From Polyodon spathula (Eukaryota; Chordata; Actinopteri; Acipenseriformes; Polyodontidae), in the NCBI RefSeq assembly GCF_017654505.1, contig NC_054534.1, positions 21,991,252 through 22,055,251 of the forward strand: a DNA stretch of 64,000 nucleotides. The letters run 5' to 3'. The translations under genes were made by a program, and so were the position numbers. The notes under the pieces were generated by a model, which searched no databases, was not told the DNA's origin, and worked only from the letters and a program-made list of their open reading frames with translations. Below are positions 1 to 16,779 of this stretch, piece after piece. Every line of letters starts with the position of its first letter. Position 1 is the first letter of the stretch.

Positions 1-547
1 TGGCTTTGAACTGGCTGTTTTGGAGGCTGGCACTGGATCCCAGTTGTGAAGGTAATTCCTCTCAAGTTATCTATGGGCTTGCTCCTTCTTTGGTATAGGG
101 TACCCATTGGTAAATGCTATCCGTTCTATATCTGACCAGGAATGAAAGGTTACTTGTGTAACCATGGTTCCCTTAAGGAAACAGATAGTCAATAAGCCTT
201 ATGTTTGCTGCTGCAATTTACTAGATCTGAGGAGACGTGTGCACAGGTAACGTGGTTAAGTGCCAAGTCAAGTGTACTCAAACTGGAGTCACCCACGTGT
301 GCGCCTTTTTAAAGGTGAAGCTTTGTTAAAAGGTGAAGCTGTGTTTTGCAGACAAAACACATTGGTACAGGCCATCGGTTTCCTTCAGTGAACTGTGATT
401 TTGTCTTCAGGATTTACTCAAACACAGTATTGGTGGGTTTCATGTACCCTAATTAGCACTATTCTTGGAATACCTAATGTTACAAGGTAGTCCACAGTTA
501 GTACTAACCAGGATCTGAAACCAACCAATGGTGTTTTTTTCTGTGTA
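1..547. other. Upstream slc12a2 intron, no feature recognised
   Basis: No exon, RNA or repeat recognised. A short direct repeat of AAAGGTGAAGCT occurs twice near 312-342. It belongs to the intron before the exon at 3974, assuming slc12a2 continues leftward. Confidence 0.6.
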
Positions 548-1178
548 CAGTGCCTATAGTAAGCATTGACCCCCCCTTTGGCGTTTTCACAGTTTGTTGT
601 GTTACAACCTGAAATCTTGATGCATTTAAATGGGATTCTTTTTTCCATTGATTTACACAACCTATTGAACACTTTCTTAATGATCGACTTGACTGTGCTC
701 CAAAGGATATTCAATGCCTTTGAAATCTTTTTATACCCCTCCCCTGATCTGTGCCTTTCCACAACTTTATCCCGGAATTGTTTTGACAGCTCCTTGGTCT
801 TCATGGTAGTGTCTTTGCTTTGAATGCACTACCCAACTGTGGGACCTTACAGTGACAGGTGTATTTAATCTGAACTCATGTGAACCACTTTTATTGCACA
901 CAGATGGACTCCATTTAACTCATTGTGTGAATTCTGAAGGCAATTGGTTGCACCTGAGCTTATTTAGGAGTGTCATAGCAAAGGGGGTGAATACTTATCT
1001 AATGAAGACTTTTCAGGTTTTTATTTTTAACTGATTTGTTTTTTCACACATTGAAAGTGTTGAGCGGGTTATGTAAATCAAAGGAAAAATAAATCCCATT
1101 GAAATGCATCAAGATTTCAGGTTGTAACACAACAAACTGAAAACGTCCAAGGAGGGCGAATACTTCCTATAGGCACTG
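548..1178 (-). mobile_element. Tc1/mariner-type DNA transposon, internally deleted
   Basis: Inverted termini CAGTGCCTATAG (548) and CTATAGGCACTG (ending 1178) are flanked by TA at 546-547 and 1179-1180. The terminal inverted repeats extend about 100 bases and include GTTGTGTTACAACCTGAAAT. On the minus strand from 804, the start of a Tc1 transposase helix-turn-helix is visible (MKTKELSKQFRDKVVERHRS, then GYKKISKALNI). It runs straight into terminal-repeat sequence after about 45 residues, so the DDE catalytic part is gone. It is a non-autonomous relic in an slc12a2 intron. Confidence 0.85.
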
Positions 1179-3973
1179 TATATAAATAGAGTGACATTTA
1201 AGGGAGCGTGCAGACAATACAATGTTGTTTGGTGATTTAATATTCATATTTTAACAGATGCTAAGATCAGAGTTTATTAATTTAATTACTGGTACTATGT
1301 GTTTAGCATATAAAGCTAGAAGAGAGGAGGGAATTATCCAAAGGAAGGTTTCCTCAGGTAGTTATGCAGTAGTTTTTTGTGTACCATGGTGGCAGGTTTT
1401 TGCAATTGGGAGCCATTTCCATTTAGAAAGCCAGGTATCTGAGCCTTGGATGCACCATAGGTGATCAAACACAAAGAGGATAACCAAGCGAAGTGCTGCA
1501 TCCAACCAGTCTAATAGTACTCTCATTATTTAACACTAGAACTGCCGGATTTTTGAACTACCTAGAACTGCCACGTGGGTCACTTTCACCCATATATTTT
1601 TAAACTGCTTTGTTATGAAAATGAAAGACATACTATCGGATACAACTGAAAAGTTGTATTCATGAATATCATATCTAATATTTGCATCGCAGAAACACTG
1701 TATTTAAATATAAAATGCTTTATTTTTTATAATGAGCGCATATACAGAACGACTACAAACAGTGAAAAAATATAATAAAATACACATTTCAAAAGAAACG
1801 GGTATGTGCATATACTCGTGTACAGGTGTAAACAGGTATATGTACACACAAAACTCTAAAACTGAAATCGTTGTTTCTAATACTACATAAAAAGAAAATA
1901 TAACACTACTTCCGGTATGAGGGCTGCATTGTTCTCTGTGGAGGAGCGCACGCGTCTGCCAGTATACACTACTGTCTGGCTAAGAGAACACCCCAAAGGG
2001 AAGCAAGTAAAGTGTTCTTATAGCCGTAGTGTTCTCTAAGATGGAGTTAGCCACCAGACACAATATGAATCAATAAATAAATACATATATCTTTCTTGTC
2101 ATGACGCACATGCATCAACATATGAAATGAACTGAATAAGTTAAAGCAAAACAACAGGCAAGTGTATTTTAATAAACTACAATAATAAAGTGACACGGTC
2201 AAAAAGCTTAAATTGCTATGTACTGTGAAATTAGCTGCTGGGTGTGTTTCGGGTTACCACAATGGCACAGGCAAACATAATGGCTGTTACTAAGTTTATT
2301 AACGTTAAGTTAACCCTAACTGTCAAACTAAATTAACACAGCTCTCCTACACACATTATAAAATGCAGCAACAATATACAAGACTATACCAGTAGTCATT
2401 CAGGTCAGTGTGGAATGGGTATGTTCCAGAATGGAGGTTCAAATACACAACATATACAAGTTATTCACAAGCGATAAGAAACAAAATAATGAGGGGAAAA
2501 AAAGCCTTATTTCCTGTAACCTTCATATCTCTTCATATTGCCTGCTGTTTTGTTTTGTTCTACAGTTGTCTCATGTTTGACAGCCTTGAGTCAGCCTCTG
2601 TTGTAAATATGACTGAAATAAGTACAAGGGACACATTCCCACACTATTGGAGCCTCTCACATAAGGGCTGTTACATGCAATACTCTTCAGTTAGTCAGTT
2701 AAACACTTTGCAAGGTTAATATCCAGCATATTTTAATCTGATTAATTCCTTAGAGATTGGGAATTATTTTCTGTGACCACGAGATTGTTGTGACCTTGTA
2801 GGGGGAGTATCTGTTTGACAGAGATTTCTCATGACCCAAGATGTCATTCAGATTAAGATTACACATTGACTACAGGAAACTAGCCATTTATTTATTTATT
2901 TATTTATTTATCTATCTATTTATTTATTTTTTCTAATACAATTGCTTACAACATTTAGCCAAAATGCAACATTACAAGTTGTATGTTTTTCCCTTGTGGA
3001 CAACCAAGTTTCCCATAGGGTGCATCTTCAAATATTAGTTTCCCCCCCCCCAAAAAAAAAAAAGGTATTTAGTATACCAAAGAGAATAGCCTGTATCCTT
3101 GATTTTACAGGCCCTCAAGAAAGCTGGCACATCGATTTATATGATTTCTTTGACCAAAAACATTCCATAACTTAAAACAAAAAGCAAACTTACTCTCAAT
3201 TGTTAACCATCAGTATTTACAAGCCACTGTGTCTCCCATGTAATAAAGCACCCAACATTAACACACATTTTATTTGTTCTTTTAAACATTGTCCAGATGA
3301 AGAAGAGGATCGCAAGGCTCCAACGCAGCCACTGTTGAAAAAAGGCAGGCATCTCACCTTTCGTTTCACCATTCATCATTTCTTTAGTGACTTTTTATGT
3401 CTGTGTTGAGCCGCACCACTGTTCTTGCATAATTCCCCTTTGTTTGTATAAACATTGCTGTGTACATTTCAATACTCTTTCTAACTAGACTGGGTTTTCT
3501 CTCTCGCTCTCTTGCACTGTTTCTCTGCCAGCTTGCAATTGTGGATTTCTTGGTTTTTAATTCTGGGATTATTTTGAATAGCAACTGTCACCTATTTTAA
3601 TATTATGTATGTATTTATTGATGTTTCGTTTATTTATAAAGAGACAACATTCGGGCATTTTTACTTTTGGAATAACATATTGGTTCACATCACATCTGAC
3701 ATTAAATATTATTAAACATTAAAATAAATATATTTCAAAATTGCATTTTGTTGAACACATACCTTTTAGAGTATTTTATTTATTAATTCTGAAGCTGTTG
3801 GGTGTCTATTCACCTGGTATTTGAGACTGGGTCTAGTGAATCATAAATCTGAAAGTGAAATTAGATTGTGTGTGTGTGTGTGTGTGTGTGTGTTTATTTG
3901 CTAATATATTTATATTTCTTCTAGTTCTGGACCATGTAGGCCTTACTTAATGAAACACATTTTTTTCCCTTAG
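1179..3973. other. slc12a2 intron, remainder
   Basis: No exon found. The stretch contains a possible transposon terminus near 1530 (TTAACACTAGAACTGCC, with TAGAACTGCC repeated about 17 bases on), a TTTA microsatellite (about 2887-2931), a C-run then A-run (about 3042-3064) and a GT run (about 3868-3892). Apparent open frames here are short and unsupported. Confidence 0.6.
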
Positions 3974-8525
<4,552 letters not shown>

Positions 8526-9035
8526 ACAACACGTACTCAGGGACTGACCTCTTTCGCCCACACTGTGCTACTGCAGTGTCCAGTCACACCTTATAGAAGA
8601 CTTTGAAGAAGCTGCACCACCACTGCAAGGAGAAAGGGTCTGACTCTGTGGGCAAAGCACCACCAGTCCCATCGGCCTGAAAGGACACACATGACTAGGG
8701 GGTGGGGCGGGGTGACTTCAGTTTCGACCTTTTTGACCTGAAGGATCCAGTGATCTTATCTCATTTTTTTTTTGTTTTCTTAGATTGAATGTTTAAAATT
8801 CTTAATTTTACAAGAACATAACGACAAAAACAAAACTGTGAGCAGTTGGGGTTTTCTTTTGCTTCTTAAATGACTATTCTTTTTGCTACTTGAAAAGCAG
8901 CTCTAATCACAAGTTAGTTTTCTTTTTCTTCTGTTAGAGAAACTGAAAAACATTGCATTACACTTTGCAAAACCTTCCTAGCCTTGTTCAGATGCCTTCC
9001 ACAAAAAAAGTGATAAATAAATAAAATCTTGACCA

Positions 9036-9039
<4 letters not shown>

Positions 9040-9106
<67 letters not shown>
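9040..9106. repeat. TA dinucleotide microsatellite
   Basis: About 33 uninterrupted TA units inside the slc12a2 3' UTR. Confidence 0.95.
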
Positions 9107-9110
<4 letters not shown>

Positions 9111-12042
9111 AATTATGACTGTAGTGAGGAATTTATATGAGTAGAACTCCATAAATTAGTGGTCTCTTCCACTTGTGGGCACAAAAGAAGCTGCTTTTAT
9201 GTTTTGTTCCACACTTTCTGTCTTCCTTGGAGGTGTGAATGAGTTTGCTTCTATAAAAATCCCTCCACATATACATTTAAAACCACCTCAGAAATCCTTG
9301 CATATTACGAATAAGGGGAGTGAACCTTCAGAAAAACAGAGCAGACCAGATCACCCAAAGTTCTGACTTCATCCAAAGCAAATGCTATCCTTGCAAAGAA
9401 CAGAATATTCAGTGTGATGCTTAATGTTGTGCATGTTAACTTGTGCAATAGTGTGCTGTCAGATTACAGCATTACAGGTAACAAAGAGCATTAATCTGAA
9501 CCAAATATAAGTAGCTCTGGTCAGTGTAATCCAAATCGAAACGGGTGTTCTTTAAAACTAAAATCTGTCATTGTTCACACCTCTCCTAAACAAGTACTAA
9601 GTTTTATGTAAGGCAAAGCCTTTTACCATTTTTATATCTACTAAATCCATTTGTTTCTGATCCAGCAGCTGGTACCTGTACAAATGCAGGTCAGGGTGAA
9701 GGGAGTTTTATCAGTTTTAGGCCATGTCTAATGTTCTAATTTATTAACAGTAACTAATAAGTGATTGGGGAAGCCACAGGCTTTTCCAGATTAAGGCATT
9801 TGCTTCCAAAGCACAATTAAAAGATTAATCTGCCTTAATTAAAGATGATATAAAGATCTGTTTTAAATGTATCTGATCTACATTATTTCAGACATCCTTC
9901 TATAACTACAACAACTCAGAACCCCACATCCCACAGCTGCCCAGCAAATATAATTGTTTTAAATGTTTAAATATACAGTCATTTGTATGTTTAGAAATAC
10001 ATTTAAAAAATGAATTTTTGAGATCTAGTTTTATCTACAAATAATACAGCTATAACCTTGAATGTAGTCCTGACATATGTTATGTGGCTTGTCTTACAAG
10101 ATCAGAGATAGTTGAAACCATTGATTCAGCTGACATGGACTGACCCAGTAGGAAGCAATGGGACTATATATTTCAACCCATTTCCTAAGTAACACCTACC
10201 TATGGTAAGGTGAGTGCTAGGGGGAGCCTCGTCTATAATGATGAAGGGTAAGCATGAGCATATAGTTATTTAATTTTCACTAACTGAATTCAGTGAGAAT
10301 TGTCAAAGAAATTGCCTTTTTTCAGATGTATAGATGTATGTGTTTTTAGAAGTAGCACAGCCAATATTGTACACTATGTAACCCGATATATTTGCAGGAT
10401 AATATTTCTGACAACTGAACACAGGGTCACATGAAAATCGTATGAACGTATTCTATATATATATATATAATTTAGTTTGTTTTTTTTTTTTTTTTTTTGT
10501 TTTTAGTTGGATATAGGCCTTATGTATCCAGCTATTGAGACTGTGAGGATATTTTTTATGATCATTAGCAATAGCAGGCATCCACTGATTATGCAAAGCG
10601 ATTTGTTTGTGATGCACATGTATTTATTTATTTATTTAACCCCCTAAATGAATCAAAGAAATATGATTCTGTGTTTCCCAGAGGCCTCTTTGCAATCTTA
10701 AATGCCTCAGCCATTAGAATTGCAGTATGTGGTGACAGAGCAATAAGACTGCTTTTCATGGTAAAGCAAGCATCCCTGATGTGTATAATTCATATGTTCC
10801 ACAGAACCCAGTTCTATAAATTGGTGCATGCTGTACACCTACTGAATAATCTGTACACCATAACATGTTTACTGCAGTCTTTTTTTGTCTCAGTCAGCCC
10901 ACACATACAGACCAGGAGGCTAGAAAAGGACCTTAGCACTCGATAAATCATTTCTGTGCTGTTTTCAGGGGCATTGTACAATTGCAGTTTCTTTACGAAA
11001 TACAACATGGGAAGCAATGTAGTTGTAAGCCTATCAAAATGTGGAGGGCATTCCTGGAGAAGCTGTAAAATATAATGAATGTAAAAAAATGTTATACCAT
11101 TTCAATGTACATGAGTAAAGCATACTGACTCTTGGTGGTACTTGCTTAAGGTGTGTTCTTGGTAGCTAACATAGTCTTCTACAACTGTCTAGTATACCCA
11201 GATAGTAGACCTCTTAGTACTGCTTAAATACCACAAAAAGAACAGATTTAACTTGACATCTGTTGCTAATGATCTTTCAAATAAAGTGTGTTTTTGTGTG
11301 TGTGCGTGTGTGTGTACATTTCTATAAATACACAAAACAGATGTAAAATGAATAGATAAGGTAGGATACTTATACTTCTTGTGTCTGTTACTACTGTGCC
11401 ACTGTCCAGTACTTCAAGAATATCCCACAACGGTTTTCCATTTCAGTTATCTGATGCTGGCAAGCTTTGTGGTCATTCCATTTTTAATGACATCTTTTCA
11501 CCAGTTTGTCTGTCTTGTGTTTTATAGCTGAAGTCAGTTGTAGGTAGAAAAAAATTAAAAAGAAGTAAAAGCGATGGTCATCCATATTACTATTTGGCCT
11601 AGTTTGCACTGTGTATTTAATAGTAACCTGTAAATAACTAATAACACATTAGAAATTAATTAAGAGAGTGACTATATTAATGAAAACATTTGATGGGTAA
11701 CACTTTATTTTTATTTTATTTTTTTTCTCTTGGTATCAGTAATGTTTTTTTTTTTTTTTTTGTTGGGATTTTGATTTTTTTTAAAAAAAACATTGGTCTT
11801 TTAATTCACTTTTACAGTTTCTGTACATTTCTATCTTTTATACGCCTTTTAAAAGAAGCTGTGTTAGAAATTGCTTTAAAAGCCTGGTTTTTCTTTTTCC
11901 CCTCACTGGAGTAGAACTAATCTATCCAAAATGGCTGAAATTGTAACTTTTTGATAAAATGTACTGTTACCGTCACAAATATGCTTTTCTAATATTATTT
12001 TAACATTAAGAGTATTGCAGATGATTTGTACATCTTTCTTGC

Positions 12043-12048
12043 AATAAA
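12043..12048 (+). terminator. slc12a2: Candidate slc12a2 polyadenylation signal AATAAA
   Basis: AATAAA in a T-rich to A-rich context, about 3.5 kb after the stop codon. A second AATAAA lies near 12408. The choice between them and the upstream cluster near 9013 rests on context only. Confidence 0.45.
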
Positions 12049-12065
12049 GAAAATCAAACGAAACC

Positions 12066-12600
12066 AACAAATTGATGTATTTATTTTTAGCTATATATTT
12101 TATGTGTATCAAGTCTGCCATCTTAAACATTTGTTTCTACAAAACAGGTTATCTGTTTCTTCCATGGCAACCAGTGTAGATATTTCCACTCCTAGTTTTC
12201 CTTTACACTTAAAAGAACATAAAACTGACCTCCCTCTTATCAAGAATACTGCTTCAAAAAATACCAACTCAAACATAACTTTCACAACATACATAAAAAT
12301 ACATTATTATAATACTATTATTATTTAAAAATGTTTTAAGAGGAAAAATCATTTAGAATTCAATATTATTATTGAACTGATTACTGCTCCTTCTCTGTAG
12401 TCCTACAATAAAAACTGATTCAGAATTTTTGTCAAACCAGCATTAACTTCCACTTTGATCCCCACTGATGCAACACTGCACCAGCAACAGAGTGTGACCC
12501 CAGCAAGTGCTGTCAAACTAAACGGAATTCCACAACAAGCAACACAAATTTACAACTGTGGCAAAAACGAATTGCTGACCGATTATAAAACATGCTCCAT
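12066..12600. other. Intergenic, nothing recognised
   Basis: AT-rich sequence downstream of slc12a2. A second AATAAA near 12408 could be an alternative poly(A) signal. Confidence 0.6.
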
Positions 12601-12722
12601 GGGGTAGTGTGTGAAAATTGAGAACTGAATGCTTAGATAAACACCTCAGGTTTCACCCTCAGGAGTTCTGTAGCATCACACCCCTTTGGTGGGCATTACA
12701 TTCTCATATCACACACTATGCC
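12601..12722 (+). ncRNA. Imperfect hairpin with miR-146-like seed (candidate)
   Basis: The left arm at 12601-12632 and right arm at 12693-12722 are near-complementary: GGGGTAGTGTGTGA faces the reverse complement GGCATAGTGTGTGA, and GAGAA plus AATGC also pair. The loop is about 60 bases, large for a microRNA precursor. The left arm contains TGAGAACTGAA, the start of mature miR-146 as I know it, but the bases after it differ. A small foldback transposon is an equally good reading. Strand is assumed. Confidence 0.25.
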
Positions 12723-12953
12723 ATGCATTATTCCCTTTATAACAAGGCCACGCTCGATGGCAGTGGCTGTGGACTGTCAGTCTGATGCCTGTCTGATGTC
12801 TGGGATCAGGGAGCCACATTTGGAATTCTGACTGGATCTGGTCTCCTTTGTACAAGTTTGACCCTAAGTATAACTGTACTGTGCTGTGTCTGCATTTTAA
12901 AACTTCTAACATCCTTTGATAATTGGTATTTTAGTAAGTGCAATGTCAGTGTA

Positions 12954-12956
<3 letters not shown>

Positions 12957-13022
<66 letters not shown>
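12957..13022. repeat. Compound TA then CA microsatellite
   Basis: TA units (about 12957-12986) followed by ACAC units (about 12990-13021). Apparent peptides of alternating Ile/Tyr and Thr/His here are artefacts of the repeat. Confidence 0.95.
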
Positions 13023-13024
<2 letters not shown>

Positions 13025-15764
13025 AAACACACATACACCTCTTTAACTTGACACTACTTTCTCCGAAGAAAATAATGCAGACATTGCAAATAGCAAAGCA
13101 ATTTTTAAAAGCTAGTCTAACTCACGACACAACGTCCGTTCCCTGAATCCAGGGTCTCCTGATGAGGAATCACCACTGGTGCGAGCTCAGTGCCCTCCCT
13201 GAGGCTAATCACAAGCCCTCGTTATAGGCATACATTAAAAGTCCCGCTGATATTTATAGTCTATGTGCTCTTCAACATCGTTTACAGTGATTGCAGACAC
13301 GTGACTCGTGATTTTTGATGGCTGGCTGCGGCCCTGCATTGTCAGAGGGAATCGCTAAAAAAAAAAGGTGCCTATAATATTAAACTGTTTTATAAATTAT
13401 TATTGCATTTCCTTTTTTTATCGGCATGGCTTTATATTGAAGTTTTAATATGTTCACTGAGTTCACGAATGTAATGTTAAAGTATTAGTTCGGTTTCTGT
13501 GCTTCTCTTCAAAGTCATATTGGCTGTTGTTAATAAAGTGAATATGAATAGCTGTTGTCTCTGTTTTTATTTTGATGCTGAGTTTTTGTATAATAGTTCA
13601 AAGTAACACTGCGGTTAAAAATAGAAGGCTCTTTTAATTCCTCCCACCACATATCATTAAAGATTGTACAGTATCCATCGAGATTACTCATGACTTCAAG
13701 GTAATGTTGCATTTTACCCTCTGGGTAAATTACTCCAAGAGAAGTGCATGACTACATTCTAATCCCTGAAAACGCTCTGCATTCCTTTACCTTTATAGTA
13801 ATTAAAATAAGGTACTCATAAACAGTTGGAAGTAGATTGCAACCCCTGTCCTCAGCTGTTCCCGTGTTTTTCAAAATGTTAACCGACTTGACCTTTTCTC
13901 CTTTTCTACCATCTCTCCTGAAACGATGCAACATCGTCCTCTTGTTGCTATGACCAAAAATGGACAGTCTAACAATTTTGATCCCTTTCAGATACTTTGC
14001 AAAGCTGCAGTGTGCTGTTCTTTTCATTCTGCACAGTGCCATCTAGTGGTTAATATGAGCTACTGCTACATATGGCTAAAGAGTGCGGCCTGACTCACAA
14101 AGGCACCTAAAACAGCCACAAATGTTGGTGTTTATGTAACATAATAGAAAAATATTACTGAACCACACATGTTGCTTAGTGTGTGTTAAACATCTGTTAA
14201 TTAAGTTTATCAAGAACCATATCCAAGCATGACGTACATTATCTGCACATATTACAATTCTGTCATTACGGATGACAGCGACTGGGACCAAATCTGATGC
14301 AGCCGTAATGAATTATATTAAAATAAATGAGTATTTCACAAAGAACTAATCACTTCCCTATCATACTTAAAAGATAACTAATTATAAAGTAAAGTTGAGG
14401 TCAACTGTCAATAGCTTGTTTCAAGTATACAAAATTGAGAACATAGCACAGTAGAAACAGAAATTACTATCATTAAAAAATAGTTTAGCTTTATGATTAT
14501 CATGATTTATTTATTTAGCAGATGCCTTTATCCAAGTCAGCTTTCAGATGCTGTATTAATCCTGTGGTGCTTATGGTCATGTGGGAGTTCAAAATACCTA
14601 TTATGTCTGTTTCGGAGCCAGCTGGATCTTTGCAAAAGTGATATACATTACACAAACCTAAAGCTTGTTCTTAAAGGAAGTGTTCCTGTTCCAAATCAGT
14701 CAAGAACATCACCATTTATGTAATCCAATGATCATTTCTACAAAACTTAATATAAATGTTTTTTTTTCATAAGAGTATACTACCATTTTTTCTTCGCAAG
14801 AAATTTAAAATATTGTGAAATTCTACAATTGTATTCCCCTTTTCAAGAATTTCTTTAATTGTCTTGGCTGAGGGGCATAATTAACAGTTCTGCTGCCACC
14901 TATTGTGCATTTACAGTACTACACTGTACCTGCCTTAACATTTAGTACTACAATACCTTATTAAATGAGTAAATATGGGCCAGGCTTGGGAGGGAGCACA
15001 TTAATTACATTTAACTGTTAACATTCTCCTACGTAACAGCTTTTATCATTTTTTCTAATAGATATAATGTGTTATTTTTTTATTTATACATGATCAAACC
15101 ACTGAGATGATCAAAAGGGGAGCCTTGTTAATTAATATAGTATGCACATAATTGTATAGCTATGAATATGAACTCAAATAAATGACGGAAATATGTAATA
15201 TCTTAAAATATATACTGTGGTGATTATTATAATAAACAAAAACAATGAGATGGGAAGTAAATAGTAATGTGGTAAACATTTTCATAATAGTCATTTAATA
15301 TGACTATTTTAGATTATTTATAACTGCCAAATAGAAAGCAAACACTGCAGAATTTGCCCCTCTACTAGGTTATCGACCCCACTTTGGAATAAAGTAAAAA
15401 ATCTTTCACGGTCATTCAAAACAGATATTGGGTATTGAAACAATAGGCTTGTTTAAATGCAAATTAACTTTGATTTTGTGTGTGACCTTATAATCCTTTT
15501 TTAATAATACATTTAAAAATAAATTATATAAAAAATGTGCCAGCAATTGATAATGATATAAATAGAACAGTTACATATTTTTTTCCAGTCAGTCTAAAAA
15601 CTTCACTTTTACACAAGGCACCTCACAGTTCAATCAACATGGATAATGCTACATAATTATTTATTCATCCTTTTAATTTTATTATTTTATGTTATCACAA
15701 TCAAATCAATAAATTGTGTTGCATTTTTACACAAACATTCATTCAATAAGAGTAAACAACCATA
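13023..15764. other. Intergenic, no gene recognised
   Basis: No conserved coding frame. A short segment near 14505-14540 (TTTAGCAGATGCCTTTATCC) resembles the segment at 19650-19670 and may be the 3' tail of a LINE or SINE family. Slightly GC-richer sequence lies at 13130-13350. Frames up to 98 codons in this stretch have no family resemblance. Confidence 0.55.
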
Positions 15765-16075
15765 TAATCCTAACCCTACCCATAACCCTAACTCTAAATC
15801 TAATTCTAACCCTAACCCTAACCCTGGCCCTAACCCTAACTCTAAATCTAATCCTAACTCTAAACCAACTCTATCTCTAACCCTAAATCTAATTCTAACC
15901 CTGATCATATCTCTAACCCTAAATCTTAACCCTAAATCTTAACTCTAACCTAAACCTAACCCACCCCTAGCCCTCGGTTAACCCTAAATCTATCCCTAAC
16001 CCTAAATTTAATCCTAACCATAACTGTATATCTAACCCTACCCCCACCACAACTCTATCTCAAACCCAAAACCTT
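15765..16075. repeat. Degenerate telomere-like CCCTAA repeat block
   Basis: About 310 bases dominated by CCCTAA units, mixed with variants such as CTCTAA, ATCTAA and TCCTAA. It yields spurious Asn-Pro/Asn-Ser peptides on + and Gly-Leu/Arg-Val peptides on -. The unit is the vertebrate telomere hexamer on the C-rich strand, but the block is decayed and internal. A minisatellite of similar unit is the alternative. Confidence 0.8.
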
Positions 16076-16779
16076 AAAATAAATAAATAAATAAATGCAA
16101 TTCACATGCCTTCCTGCAAAAGAACTGTAGTCGCTAGAGATGTCATTTTTGTAGGGTAAACACATTTCCTTTCCAGACCAGCCCACAAAAGAGAAGTCAA
16201 CGGTTTCGGACAGGTCTGGTTATTTTTCTAATATGTTTAAAACTTTTCTTGGGCCAATCAAGTTCCTTGTTAGTACAATGTGGTTAGCAATATCCATGTA
16301 TACCACGGGCCATCGTTTGAATGGCAAATGGTACAGAAAGATAGCACCACACAATTCAATTAAAATACAATTATTGTTAAATGTCGGGAAAAATACGTTT
16401 TTGTGTGTATTCCCTTTGTTTGCAAATGCGTGCACTATTCATTTAGATACATAATAATATGTCTAAAAATCGGTTTCTTATACAGTACACCGTTACTAAA
16501 ATAAATAAATAAATAAATAATACAGCTAGATTCCTGCCTGTCAGACACTGTACTATTCTGTTTCATTGTGAAATCAGATTAGAAAACATTTCTTTGCAGT
16601 TGTTAAAAACATACCTTACAGAACGAGTCCTAGAAAATTAAAACCCTGTTTGACACAAATATGTAATTTTCAATATAAATAATGTATGCGTTGGAAGACT
16701 TAATTTAACTTACAAAGCTGCTTCTAGGTAGATGGAATATGAACAATATGTAAAACGAATTCTTAATGGCTGAGAAGTT
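16076..16779. other. Intergenic, AAAT runs only
   Basis: Two short AAAT microsatellites (16078-16096 and 16498-16520). Nothing else recognised. Confidence 0.6.

Larger units (their letters stand above)
8526..12065 (+). other. slc12a2: Probable slc12a2 3' UTR
   Basis: There is no coding sequence after the TAA. The stretch is AT-rich with a TA microsatellite (9040-9106), a poly-T run (about 10481-10498), a GT-rich run (about 11287-11316) and several AATAAA-like sites. I take its end from the signal at 12043. An earlier AATAAA cluster near 9013 could give a shorter form. Mammalian SLC12A2 also has a UTR of several kilobases, so the length is plausible but inferred. Confidence 0.55.

Noticed and set aside
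15646..15942. 98-codon + strand frame and a 73-codon - strand frame rich in Asn/Pro and Gly/Leu
   Set aside because: Both are translations of the CCCTAA-like repeat, not genes.
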